64,000 nucleotides of DNA from JAOPZW01 sp963764585 (GCA_963764585.1 CAVXTB010000003.1:1116001-1180000), one strand, 5' to 3'; counted from the stretch's first letter, positions 25,350 to 33,303 are shown. The notes: generated by a model not told the origin, from the letters alone. Translations and numbers: made by a program.

Positions 25350-26317
25350 TGGGCGAAGTCCTCATCGCCGGCACGGCCGCGCTGCTCATCTGCATCTTCC
25401 TGTCGCCGCGGTTCATCACCTTCCTGCGCGCGCGCGAGTTCGGGCAGTTCATCCGCGAGGAGGGGCCCGAGGGCCATCACGAGAAGGCCGGCACGCCGAC
25501 CATGGGCGGGATCATCATCTTCACGGCGATCTCGGCGCCCTTCCTGATCCTCAGCGACTACGACTGGCGGTCGGTCGGCGTCTACGGCGCCGCGATGGCC
25601 TGCGCGCTGCTGGGCTTCGCCGACGACTACACGAAGATCATCAAGCGCCGCTCGCTCGGCCTGCGCGCGCGCACGAAGCTCATCGCGACCATCGCGATCT
25701 CGCTAGGGCTGTGGTGGCTGGCCACGCAGAAGGCCGGGATGAGCGACACCCTGCGCCTGCGCACGATCGACGCGACGATCGACCTCGGCGTCTTCTACCC
25801 GCTGCTCATCTACCTCGTCGTCGCCGGCACGACGAGCGCGGTCAACCTCACCGACGGCCTCGACGGGCTCGCGGGCGGCTGCGCCGCGATCGTGCTGCTG
25901 GGCTACATCGGCATCACGTTCATCACCGGCGGCATGCGCGACCTCTCGCTGCTGTCGGGCTGCCTGGTCGGCGCCTGCGTCGGCTTCTTGTGGTTCAACG
26001 CCTTCCCGGCGACGATCTTCATGGGCGACACCGGATCGCTCGGGCTCGGCGGCGCGATCGCCGGGCTGGCGATCATGACGAAGACCGAGGAGCTCCTGAT
26101 CGTCCTCGGCGGCATCTTCGTCCTCGAGGCGCTGAGCGTGCTCATCCAGGTCTTCTCCTTCCAGACCTTCCGCAAGCGCGTGTTCCTCATGGCGCCGGTG
26201 CACCACCACTTCGAGATCCTCGGCTGGTCGGAGACGAAGATCATCCTGCGCTTCTGGATCGTCGCCGCGGTGTGCGCGGCGATCGGCTTCACCGTGTACC
26301 AGCAGTCCGTGACCTAA
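25349..26317 (+). CDS. mraY: Phospho-MurNAc-pentapeptide transferase MraY
   Basis: 322 residues, about ten transmembrane helices. Family motifs: EGHHEKAGTPTMGGII near residue 45, the Asp-rich FADDYTKI, NLTDGLDGLAGG, FMGDTGSLGLGG and the histidine motif MAPVHHHFE. It transfers phospho-MurNAc-pentapeptide to undecaprenyl phosphate, making lipid I. In most genomes murD follows directly; here a toxin-antitoxin-like pair intervenes 11 bases downstream. Confidence 0.95.
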   Translation: MGEVLIAGTAALLICIFLSPRFITFLRAREFGQFIREEGPEGHHEKAGTPTMGGIIIFTAISAPFLILSDYDWRSVGVYGAAMACALLGFADDYTKIIKRRSLGLRARTKLIATIAISLGLWWLATQKAGMSDTLRLRTIDATIDLGVFYPLLIYLVVAGTTSAVNLTDGLDGLAGGCAAIVLLGYIGITFITGGMRDLSLLSGCLVGACVGFLWFNAFPATIFMGDTGSLGLGGAIAGLAIMTKTEELLIVLGGIFVLEALSVLIQVFSFQTFRKRVFLMAPVHHHFEILGWSETKIILRFWIVAAVCAAIGFTVYQQSVT

Positions 26318-26326
26318 GTGCTACAT

Positions 26327-26338
26327 TCATGTACATGA
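26327..26338. promoter_or_regulatory. Perfect palindrome over the antitoxin start codon
   Basis: TCATGTACATGA, a 12-bp perfect palindrome covering the first ATG of the antitoxin and ending in the second. Type II antitoxins usually bind palindromes at their own start, so this is a candidate autoregulatory operator. The surrounding bases are clearly less GC-rich than the flanking mur genes. Confidence 0.5.
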
Positions 26339-26607
26339 GCGAGACCGTCGGTGTGGCCGAGCTGCGCCAGAACCTGAGCAAGTACTTGCGTCGCGTGGCC
26401 GACGGTGAGCGGCTCGTGGTTACGGACCGAAACCGTCCGGTGGCCGAGCTGGGTCCGGTGAGTCGGGGCGGCACCTTGGATCGCCTGATCGCGGAGGGCA
26501 AGGTGATACCGGCCTCGCGCGCGGTGCCTGACTTCACGCCGATCAAGCTCGTCGGGAACGGGATGACGCTCTCCGAGGCGCTCGACGAGATCCGTGGCGA
26601 CCGCTGA
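26329..26607 (+). CDS. Phd/YefM-type antitoxin
   Basis: 92 residues from the ATG at 26329 (90 from 26335). The N-terminal half is a Phd/YefM fold: VGVAELRQNLSKYLRRVADGERLVVTDRNRPVAELGP in pieces at residues 6-43. The C-terminal half (LDRLIAEGKVIPASR ... ALDEIRGDR) would wrap the toxin. It lies 11 bases after mraY and overlaps the PIN gene by 14 bases. Codons such as cgt, ggt, gtt and cga are more frequent than in the neighbouring mur genes, suggesting acquisition. Confidence 0.8.
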   Translation: MYMSETVGVAELRQNLSKYLRRVADGERLVVTDRNRPVAELGPVSRGGTLDRLIAEGKVIPASRAVPDFTPIKLVGNGMTLSEALDEIRGDR

Positions 26608-27028
26608 TCGGGCGCCGGTATACCTCGACGCATCCGCGGTGACGAAGCTCATCGCGGCCGAGCCGGAATCCGCGGCGCTCATCGCTTCGATCGCGGACGG
26701 TCGGGTCCTCGTCAGCAGCGAGCTGGTCGTCGCTGAGGCACCGCGGGCGATGCGTCGCATCGCCGCGGACGGCAGGCTCGAGGATCTCGGCGCGGCGCTC
26801 GGGCAGATCGAGGCGCTGCTGGGTGGCTTTGCACTGGTCCCGATCAGCCGCGACGTGCTGATGCTGGCGGGCGGCTTCGCTTCGCCGACGCTGCGCGCGC
26901 TCGGCGCGATCCACGTGGCCAGCGCGCTCCTGCTCGACGACGTCGGGCTCTTCGTGTCCTATGACGCGCGCCAGCTGAGCGCGGCGGCCGACGCCGGGCT
27001 GGCGATCACCAGCCCGGGGCGACCATGA
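26594..27028 (+). CDS. PIN-domain (VapC-like) toxin, one catalytic acid replaced
   Basis: 144 residues from a GTG inside the antitoxin gene. PIN fold with D12 (VYLDASAVTKL), E48 (ELVVAEAPRAM) and D124 (FVSYDARQL). The usual third acid, in the family motif LDAIHLASAL, reads LRALGAIHVASAL here, so Gly104 stands where Asp is expected. PIN toxins are metal-dependent RNases that need this acid cluster, so activity may be weak or lost. Its TGA overlaps the murD ATG (ATGA), so murD translation appears coupled to this gene. Confidence 0.8.
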   Translation: MATADRAPVYLDASAVTKLIAAEPESAALIASIADGRVLVSSELVVAEAPRAMRRIAADGRLEDLGAALGQIEALLGGFALVPISRDVLMLAGGFASPTLRALGAIHVASALLLDDVGLFVSYDARQLSAAADAGLAITSPGRP

Positions 27029-28287
27029 GGCGGCCGCCGCTGCCGCCCGGCCCGTGGCTCGTGGTCGGGCTCGCGCGCTCGGGCGTTGCGGCGCTCGAGG
27101 TCCTGCGCGCGCGGGGCGAGCAGGCGCGCGGCGTCGACCGCCGCCAGGGCGACGACACGCCGGCGGCGCTCGAGCACGTGCGCGCCGTGGTCAAGTCGCC
27201 CGGCGTGCCCGCGCAGGCGCCGGTCATCGCCGCCGCGCGCGAGCGCGGGCTGCCGGTGCTCGGCGAGGTCGAGCTCGCCTGGCGGCTGATCCCCAACGAG
27301 TTCATCGCCGTCACCGGCACCAACGGCAAGACGACGACGACCGAGCTGATCGGCCACATCCACCGCGAGGCGGGGCGGCCGGTGGGGGTGGCCGGCAACG
27401 TCGGCACCGCGCTGAGCTCGCTCGTCGGCCAGCTTGCGCCCGAGGCCACCGTCGTGTGCGAGGTCTCGTCCTTCCAGCTCGAGGACGCGGTGGAGTTCGC
27501 GCCCGAGGGCGCCGTGTTGCTGAACGTCGCGCCCGACCACCTCGACCGCCACGGCACGCTCGCGGCGTACACCGAGGCCAAGCTGCGCGTCTTCGCCCAC
27601 CAGGGCAACGACGACGTGGCCGTCGCGCCGCTCGGGCTCGGCGTCGAGGACCTCGGCGGCTGCGCGCGGCGCGTGTGCTTCGGCGACGGCCCGCAGGCCG
27701 AGCTGTCGGACCGCGCCGGCCAGCTGTGGTGGGCCGACGAGCCGTTCATGGCGGTCGAGGAGGTCGCGCTGCGCGGGCTGCACAACCGCCGCAACGCGAT
27801 GGCCGCGGCGGCGATCTGCCTGGCGCGCGGGATCGAGCCCGAGGCGGTACGCGCCGCGCTGCGGACGTTCGCCGGCGTCGAGCACCGCCTCGAGGACGTC
27901 GCGACGATCGACGGCGTGCTCTACGTCAACGACTCCAAGGCGACGAACGTCGCCTCGACGCTCGTCGCGCTGCAGAGCTTCGAGACGCCGATCCACCTGA
28001 TCCTCGGTGGCCGGGGCAAGGGCGAGGACTACACGCCGCTGCGCGAGCCGGTCGCGGACCGGTGCGCCGGCGTGTACCTCATCGGCGAGGAGGCCGAGCG
28101 GCTTGCGGCGGTCGTCGGCGGCGAGCGCTGCGAGACGCTCGAGCAGGCCGTCGCGGCGGCCGCGGCGGCCGCTCGCAGCGGCCAGGTCGTCCTGCTGTCG
28201 CCCGCGTGCGCGTCGTTCGACCAGTTCGAGGACTTCGAGGCGCGCGGACGCGCCTTCAAGGAGTTGGTGGCGGCGCGGCGAACCTAG
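27025..28287 (+). CDS. murD: UDP-MurNAc-L-Ala:D-Glu ligase MurD
   Basis: 420 residues, a little short for the family. N-terminal dinucleotide-like domain (WLVVGLARSGVAALEVL, VVKSPGVP), ATP loop AVTGTNGKTTTTEL at residue 96-109, VCEVSSFQLED, NVAPDHLDRHGT and the C-terminal domain (VNDSKATNVAST, LILGGRGKGEDY, LLSPACASFDQF). Adds D-glutamate to UDP-MurNAc-L-Ala. The start overlaps the stop of the PIN gene, which replaces the normal mraY-murD junction. Confidence 0.93.
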   Translation: MRRPPLPPGPWLVVGLARSGVAALEVLRARGEQARGVDRRQGDDTPAALEHVRAVVKSPGVPAQAPVIAAARERGLPVLGEVELAWRLIPNEFIAVTGTNGKTTTTELIGHIHREAGRPVGVAGNVGTALSSLVGQLAPEATVVCEVSSFQLEDAVEFAPEGAVLLNVAPDHLDRHGTLAAYTEAKLRVFAHQGNDDVAVAPLGLGVEDLGGCARRVCFGDGPQAELSDRAGQLWWADEPFMAVEEVALRGLHNRRNAMAAAAICLARGIEPEAVRAALRTFAGVEHRLEDVATIDGVLYVNDSKATNVASTLVALQSFETPIHLILGGRGKGEDYTPLREPVADRCAGVYLIGEEAERLAAVVGGERCETLEQAVAAAAAAARSGQVVLLSPACASFDQFEDFEARGRAFKELVAARRT

Positions 28288-28294
28288 CTTCGAT

Positions 28295-29527
28295 ATGCGC
28301 GCCGCCGCCCGCGCCAAGGCGAAGCCACCCCTCGAGTACAACCTCCTGCTCACGGCGACGCTGTGCCTGCTCGCGCTGGGCGCGGTCATGGTCTACAGCG
28401 CGTCGAGCGCGCGGACGCTGCTGCAGGGGCAGGGCGACGGCACGACCTACCTCGTGCGCTACGTGGCCTACGGCGCCGCCGGCTTCGTCGCGCTGCAGCT
28501 CATCGTCCGCCGCGGGCTCGACGCGGTCGTGGCGATCACCGGCCCGCTGCTGGCCTTCTCGCTGGCCTGCCTGGTCGCCGTCAAGCTCCCGGGCCTCGGG
28601 GTCACCGTCAACGGCGCGCGCCGCTGGCTGGGCGCGGGGCCGCTGACCTTCCAGCCCTCCGAGGTGGCCAAGCTCGCGCTGGTCCTCTACTCCGCCAAGT
28701 TCCTGGCGACCAAGCCCGGGCGCATCCGCTCGCCGCGCAACGTCATGCCGATCCTGCTCGTGACGGGCGTGGTGGTGCTGCTCGTCGCCTCCCAGCCCGA
28801 CCTCGGCACCACGCTGGTCATCGCCTTCACGCTGACCGCGATGCTCGTCGCCGCCGGGTTGCCGGTCCGCTACCTGCTGATCGGCGCCGGCGCCGCGGCG
28901 TTCCTCGTGATGGTCTACGCGATCTCCGAGCCCTACCGGCGCGCGCGCCTGACGACGTTCCTCGATCCGTGGAGCCACGCGGGCGGCGCGGGCTTCCAGG
29001 CCGTGCAGGGTCAGATCGCGCTGGGCTCGGGCGGGCTGTTCGGGCGCGGCATCGGCCAGTCGGTGCAGAAGATCTTCTACCTGCCCGAGGCCCACACCGA
29101 CTTCATCCTGGCGATCATCGGCGAGGAGCTCGGCGTGGCGGGCGTGATGGTCGTGCTCTTCCTCTACGGCCTGGTTGCCTACGCGGGGCTGCGCGTGGCG
29201 AAGGCGGCCAAGGGCGCCTACGCCAAGCTGCTGGCCGCCGGCATCACCTCGCTGATCCTCAGCCAGGCCTGCCTGAACGTGTTCGCGGTGCTCGGCCTGG
29301 CGCCGCTGACCGGCGTCCCGCTGCCCTTCATCTCCTACGGCGCGACGAACCTGACCGTGCTGCTGGCCGGCATGGGCCTGCTGCTCAACGTCGCCGGGGG
29401 AGGCAGTGCCCATCTGAAGGTCGTGGCAGGATCACGCCGCCATGGCGCCGACGATCGTCATCGCCGCAGGCGGGACAGCGGGGCACGTGGTGCCGGCGCT
29501 GGCCGTGGCCGACGCGCTGCGGGCTGA
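28295..29527 (+). CDS. ftsW: Peptidoglycan glycosyltransferase FtsW
   Basis: 410 residues from the ATG at 28295, SEDS family with about ten transmembrane helices. Signatures: VMVYSASS, RRWLGAGPLTFQPSEVAKLAL, SQPDLGTTLV, LPEAHTDFILAIIGEELG and PLPFISYGATN. It polymerises septal glycan with FtsI. The last about 28 residues are basic, low in hydrophobicity and encoded within murG in another frame, an 86-base overlap. This tail does not resemble ordinary FtsW ends and may come from loss of an earlier stop. Confidence 0.92.
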   Translation: MRAAARAKAKPPLEYNLLLTATLCLLALGAVMVYSASSARTLLQGQGDGTTYLVRYVAYGAAGFVALQLIVRRGLDAVVAITGPLLAFSLACLVAVKLPGLGVTVNGARRWLGAGPLTFQPSEVAKLALVLYSAKFLATKPGRIRSPRNVMPILLVTGVVVLLVASQPDLGTTLVIAFTLTAMLVAAGLPVRYLLIGAGAAAFLVMVYAISEPYRRARLTTFLDPWSHAGGAGFQAVQGQIALGSGGLFGRGIGQSVQKIFYLPEAHTDFILAIIGEELGVAGVMVVLFLYGLVAYAGLRVAKAAKGAYAKLLAAGITSLILSQACLNVFAVLGLAPLTGVPLPFISYGATNLTVLLAGMGLLLNVAGGGSAHLKVVAGSRRHGADDRHRRRRDSGARGAGAGRGRRAAG

Positions 29528-30509
29528 GGGCGCGCACGTCGTCTTCGTTGGCGGCGAGCGCGCCGAGCGCACGATGGTCCCCGCCGCCGGCTACGAGCTG
29601 CGCCCGATCGCGGTCGAGGGGCTGAGCCGCAGCAACCCGCTGAAGGCGGTGCGCGCGGCGGGACGGGCGGCGCTCGCCGCGCGCGCGGCGCGCGCGATCC
29701 TGCGCGACGTCGAGCCCGACGCGGTGCTCGGCGCCGGCGGCTACGTCGCGGGGCCGGTCGGCCTCGCCGCGGCGGCGCGGCGCGTCCCGCTCGTCCTCGC
29801 CGAGGCCGACAGCCACCTGGGCCTGACCAACCGCCTGCTGGCGCGCTGGGCGCGGCGCGTCTGCCTGGCCTTCCCGATCGCCGGGCGCGACGGCGATCGC
29901 TACCTGGTCACGGGGCGCGCCGTGCCGCCGTCGGCGACCGACCGGCCCGCGGCCCGCGCGCGCTTCGGCCTGGACGCGGACGAGACGTGCGTGCTCGTCT
30001 TCGGGGGATCGCTGGGGGCGCGGACGATCAACGAGGCGGCGGTCGACGGGCTCGCCGGCGCGGACTTCCGCGTGCTCCACGCGTGCGGCACCCGCGACTA
30101 CGCGGCGCTGCGCGAGCGCCTGGGGCCCGAGCCGCCCCCCAACTACGACCTGCGCGAGTACATCACGCCCTTCGGCGACGCCATCCTGGCCAGCGACCTG
30201 TGCGTGGCGCGCGCCGGGGGCTCGATCTTCGAGATCGCCGCGCACGGGCGCCCGGCGATCCTCGTCCCGTATCCGCACGCGTCGGCCGACCACCAGAGCT
30301 CCAACGCGCGCTGGATGGTGCAGGCGGGCGCCGCGGTGCTCGTGCCCGACGCGGAGCTCGGTCCGCAGCGGCTGGCCGACGAGGTCGGGGCGCTGCTGGG
30401 CGATCGGGCGCGGCTTCGCGCCATGGGGGAGGCGTCGGCGGCGCTCGCGCGCCCCGACGCGGCTCAGCGGATCGCGGCCGAGGTGCTCGCCGCCGCTGCG
30501 GCTGGGTGA
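29442..30509 (+). CDS. murG: Undecaprenyl-PP-MurNAc-pentapeptide GlcNAc transferase MurG
   Basis: 355 residues from the ATG at 29442. N-terminal glycine loop IAAGGTAGHVVPALAVADAL, GAGGYVAGPVGLAA, SHLGLTNRLLARWA, FGGSLGARTINEA, the donor-site segment AGGSIFEIAAHGRPAILVPYP and DHQSSNARW. A GT28-family enzyme converting lipid I to lipid II on the inner face of the membrane. It starts 86 bases before the end of ftsW. The 175-base gap to murC breaks the otherwise gapless operon. Confidence 0.93.
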   Translation: MAPTIVIAAGGTAGHVVPALAVADALRAEGAHVVFVGGERAERTMVPAAGYELRPIAVEGLSRSNPLKAVRAAGRAALAARAARAILRDVEPDAVLGAGGYVAGPVGLAAAARRVPLVLAEADSHLGLTNRLLARWARRVCLAFPIAGRDGDRYLVTGRAVPPSATDRPAARARFGLDADETCVLVFGGSLGARTINEAAVDGLAGADFRVLHACGTRDYAALRERLGPEPPPNYDLREYITPFGDAILASDLCVARAGGSIFEIAAHGRPAILVPYPHASADHQSSNARWMVQAGAAVLVPDAELGPQRLADEVGALLGDRARLRAMGEASAALARPDAAQRIAAEVLAAAAAG

Positions 30510-30616
30510 GCGGACGGCTGGTCCGCACGTGCGGTGGCGGCGCCCAGCGCGAGCGCGCAGATGACGATGATCGCGGTGGGCAGGGCGCGCCAGCGCGTGC
30601 GTGAGACGGGCTGCAT
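30464..30616 (-). CDS. Possible small exported peptide, antisense in the murG-murC gap
   Basis: 50 codons starting at the ATG at 30616. It reads as a signal-peptide-like sequence: basic start MQPVSRTRWR, hydrophobic core ALPTAIIVICALALGAAT, ARA-DQ cut site, then a short Ala-rich mature part. The 3' third overlaps the end of murG. A ggaacagg motif sits before the ATG. No family recognised. It could be a chance frame. Confidence 0.3.
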   Translation of the reverse strand: MQPVSRTRWRALPTAIIVICALALGAATARADQPSAHPAAAAASTSAAIR

Positions 30617-30684
30617 CTGCCTGTTCCAACGCGCCAGGAGGGCGAAGGTTGCGTCGTGAACGAACAGATAGCGTCCGGGCGGCG

Positions 30685-32019
30685 ATGACGGACGAGCGAC
30701 CGTGGGCCGGCCGGCGGCTGCACCTGATCGGGCTGGGCGGAGCCGGGATGAGCGGCTACGCGCGCGTGGCCACCCAGCTCGGCGCCGCCGTGTCGGGGTC
30801 GGACCGCGCCGACTCGCCCGGGCTGCGCGCGCTCGGGCAGCTCGGCGTCGAGGTCCACGTCGGCCACGACGCCGCCAACGTCCCGGCGGGCGAGGGCGTC
30901 GAGGTCGTGCACTCGACCGCGATCCCTGCCGACAACCCCGAGCGCGCAGCCGCGCGCGAGCGCGGCCTGATCGACCATCCGCGCGCCGACCTGCTGGCCG
31001 AGCTGAGCCTGCTCAAGCGCACGATCGCCGTCGCCGGTGCGCACGGCAAGACGACGACGACGTCGATGGTCGCCCACGTGCTGCTGCGCGCCGGCCTCGA
31101 GCCCGCGTACCTCATCGGCGGCGCGCTGACGACGACCGGGCTCAACGCCGACTGGGGCGCCGGCGAGTGGCTCGTCGTCGAGGCGGACGAGTCGGACCGC
31201 TCGATGCTGTCGCTGCACGTCGACATCGCGGTGGTGACCAACGTCGAGCTCGACCACCACGCCACCTTCGGCTCGCTGGCCGAGCTGCGCGAGCTGTTTC
31301 GCACCTGGCTGGCCGTCGCACCGCAGGCGGTGCTGTGGGACCGGCCCGACGTAGTGGCCCTGCGCCCCGACCGGCCGCTCGTCACCTTCGATGCCGATCC
31401 GCGGCTCGACGCCGGCGGCTCGACCTTCGCCTGGCGCGGGCACGAGGTGCGCCTGAGCGTCCCGGGCGCCCACAACGCCCGCAACGCGGCCGCGGCGCTC
31501 GAGGCCTGCGCGCTGGCCCGGGTCGACGAGGCGGGCGCCGTCGCCGCGCTGGCCGACTTCGCAGGCGCCGGGCGGCGGTTCCAGGAGCTCGGCGTCACGC
31601 GCGCCGGCGCGCGCGTCGTCGACGACTACGCCCATCACCCGACCGAGGTGGCGGCGACGATCGACGCGGCGCGCACCCAGGGCGCGCGGCGCGTGGTGGC
31701 CGTCTTCCAGCCGCATCTGTACTCGCGCACGCAGCGCCTGGCGCGCGAGTTCGGCGCCGCCCTCGCGCGCGCGGACATCGCCGCGGTCCTCGACGTCTAT
31801 CCCGCGCGCGAGCGCGCCGAGGACTTCCCCGGCGTCAGCGGCCTGCTCGTGGCCGAGGCGGCCGCCGACGCGGCCGGCGGGCGAACCGTGCTGTGGCTGC
31901 CCGACTTCGACGCGGCCGAGCAGGCGCTCGGCGCGCTGCTGCGCGAGGGCGACCTGTGCCTGGTCCTCGGCGCTGGTGACGTCGACGAGCTGGGGCGGCG
32001 GCTAACGTCCCGCGCGTGA
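30685..32019 (+). CDS. murC: UDP-MurNAc:L-Ala ligase MurC
   Basis: 444 residues from the ATG at 30685. N-terminal LHLIGLGGAGMSGYARVA, STAIPADNPE, ATP loop AVAGAHGKTTTTSM near residue 118, VVEADESDRSML, NVELDHHATFGS, AHNARNAAAAL, VDDYAHHPTEVAATI and FQPHLYSRTQRL. It starts the stem peptide by adding L-Ala. The 175 bases before it probably hold its own promoter. Its stop overlaps the GTG start of the PilZ gene. Confidence 0.93.
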   Translation: MTDERPWAGRRLHLIGLGGAGMSGYARVATQLGAAVSGSDRADSPGLRALGQLGVEVHVGHDAANVPAGEGVEVVHSTAIPADNPERAAARERGLIDHPRADLLAELSLLKRTIAVAGAHGKTTTTSMVAHVLLRAGLEPAYLIGGALTTTGLNADWGAGEWLVVEADESDRSMLSLHVDIAVVTNVELDHHATFGSLAELRELFRTWLAVAPQAVLWDRPDVVALRPDRPLVTFDADPRLDAGGSTFAWRGHEVRLSVPGAHNARNAAAALEACALARVDEAGAVAALADFAGAGRRFQELGVTRAGARVVDDYAHHPTEVAATIDAARTQGARRVVAVFQPHLYSRTQRLAREFGAALARADIAAVLDVYPARERAEDFPGVSGLLVAEAAADAAGGRTVLWLPDFDAAEQALGALLREGDLCLVLGAGDVDELGRRLTSRA

Positions 32020-32315
32020 CCGACCGCCGCCGCGCGCCACGGACCGAGATCGAGCTGCCCTGCATGCTGCGCCGGCGCAGCGGCTCGGCGATCAGCGCGC
32101 AGACGCTGAACCTCGGTCCCGGCGGCATGTGCGTGTCGACGCCGCGGCCGCTGGCGCTCGACGAGGTCCTGGACTTCGACCTGCCGCTGGCCGACGCCGG
32201 CAGTGTCGACGGGCGCGCGCGCGTGCTGCGCCACGAGGGCCATGGCGCGTACGCGCTGCGCTTCGAGGGGCTGCTGGAGCCCGCTCGTCAGCGCCTGCAG
32301 GGGTTGACGGCCTAG
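32016..32315 (+). CDS. Single PilZ-domain protein coupled to murC
   Basis: 99 residues from a GTG overlapping the murC stop (GTGA). PilZ features: R5-x3-R9 (RRAPR) at the N-terminus, the N32-L-G-P-G-G37 motif (canonical form D/N-x-S/A-x-x-G, here Gly in the third place), and a beta barrel ending VLRHEGHGAYALRFEGL. PilZ domains usually bind cyclic di-GMP. The Gly at the Ser/Ala position leaves ligand binding open. Being the last gene read with murC suggests cyclic di-GMP input to wall synthesis or division. Confidence 0.75.
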   Translation: MTDRRRAPRTEIELPCMLRRRSGSAISAQTLNLGPGGMCVSTPRPLALDEVLDFDLPLADAGSVDGRARVLRHEGHGAYALRFEGLLEPARQRLQGLTA

Positions 32316-32321
32316 CGTCCG

Positions 32322-32525
32322 CTACGGCCCGTGGCCCATGTAGCCGGCGTTGCGCATGCGCTCGGCCTCAACCGCCGCCGCGCGCCGCTCGTTGCTGTCC
32401 GGGTTGTCGCGCTCGCGGCGAATCGCTTCCTCCGCCTTGCGCTCGGCCTTGGCCGCGTGGCGGTCGGCGCGCGGCATGGCGAGCTCGCGCAGGAAGCGCA
32501 CGGTTGCCACTTCGTACCGTCTCAT
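32322..32525 (-). CDS. Small highly charged hypothetical protein
   Basis: 67 residues from the ATG at 32525; a second in-frame ATG begins MPRADRHAAK. Rich in Arg, Glu and Ala (AKAERKAEEAIRRERDNPD), probably one long helix. No membrane segment or known motif. Codon bias is consistent with a real gene, but it is short. Confidence 0.45.
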   Translation of the reverse strand: MRRYEVATVRFLRELAMPRADRHAAKAERKAEEAIRRERDNPDSNERRAAAVEAERMRNAGYMGHGP

Positions 32526-32541
32526 GGCGCGACGCTAACGC

Positions 32542-32576
32542 CCGCGCGCCGGCCCCTGCAAGCGGCCGGCGCGCGG
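32542..32576 (-). terminator. 13-bp hairpin terminator after the secreted protein gene
   Basis: CCGCGCGCCGGCC (32542-32554) pairs perfectly with 32564-32576 around a 9-base loop, and the outer ACGCT/AGCGT at 32532 and 32577 can extend it. It lies just past the stop of the minus-strand gene ending at 32587. There is no T-tract. Strongly structured, so a terminator is likely. Confidence 0.65.
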
Positions 32577-32586
32577 AGCGTGGGAA

Positions 32587-33303
32587 CTACTTCTTGCAGG
32601 CGGTCGTCGACGTCGGCGATTGCTTGGAGCCGTCGGTGAAGACGAAGTCGCCCTTGAAGTGCAGCTTGCCGCCGGAGCAGCCCTTCAGCGCGACGTAGGG
32701 CGTGCCCTTGGCCGTGCCGCCGACCTTCGTCACGAAGGAGGTCAGCGTCGCGAAGACGCCGGCGAGCGGCTGCTGGAGGTTCGACGGGATCGCCACGACG
32801 AGCTTGCGGCCGAACGCACCGGTGTCGGGCTTGAGCTGGCCGACGATCACCGTGTCGATGTTCAGCGGCTGGCTGCCGACGACGTGCAGCAGGATCGACT
32901 TGCCGCTCGGGCCGTTGTAGGCCGTGATGGCGAGGTTCTCCAGCTGGCCGAGCGCCAGGCCGATGGCCTTGCCCGAGCCGACCTTGGCCTTGGTGCACGC
33001 GGCCGCGCCGGTGCGCGCCTGCGCCTCGGTGCAGCTGGGGAACTTCGCGGTGTTGAACACGAGGTTCTTGTCGAAGTGGATGACCGTCGACTGCGTCGCG
33101 AACGGCGGGTCGGATGGGTCGACGGCGACCTTCAGGTCGACCGTCAGCGCGCCGACGGACTTCGGCTTGGCGGCTGTACCGGCCTTGCTCTGGGCGAGCT
33201 TGATCGAGGCGGACTGCTTGCTGTTGACGGCCTGGGCGATGCCGGCGGTGCCCAGCACGAGGATCAGTGCGCCGGCGGTCGCCAGCGCAAGCTTCTTACG
33301 CAA
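32587..33303 (-). CDS. Secreted hypothetical protein
   Basis: 238 residues from a TTG with an aggagc ribosome site ten bases upstream. Signal peptide (MRKKLALATAGALILVLGTAGIAQA-VN). The mature part is beta-rich: LTVDLKVAVDPSDPPFATQS, VIHFDKNLVFNTAKFPSC, GGKLHFKGDFVFTDGS. It has four cysteines (two in SCTEAQA...AACTKA, then KGCSGG and TACKK), probably disulfide-bonded. The family is unknown to me. A separate promoter with a palindrome precedes it, so the TetR gene next door may control it. Confidence 0.6.
   Translation of the reverse strand: MRKKLALATAGALILVLGTAGIAQAVNSKQSASIKLAQSKAGTAAKPKSVGALTVDLKVAVDPSDPPFATQSTVIHFDKNLVFNTAKFPSCTEAQARTGAAACTKAKVGSGKAIGLALGQLENLAITAYNGPSGKSILLHVVGSQPLNIDTVIVGQLKPDTGAFGRKLVVAIPSNLQQPLAGVFATLTSFVTKVGGTAKGTPYVALKGCSGGKLHFKGDFVFTDGSKQSPTSTTACKK

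Noticed and set aside
20992..28287. A secondary-metabolite or phage-defence island in the mur region
   Set aside because: Apart from the Phd/PIN pair all genes are standard cell wall genes in canonical order.
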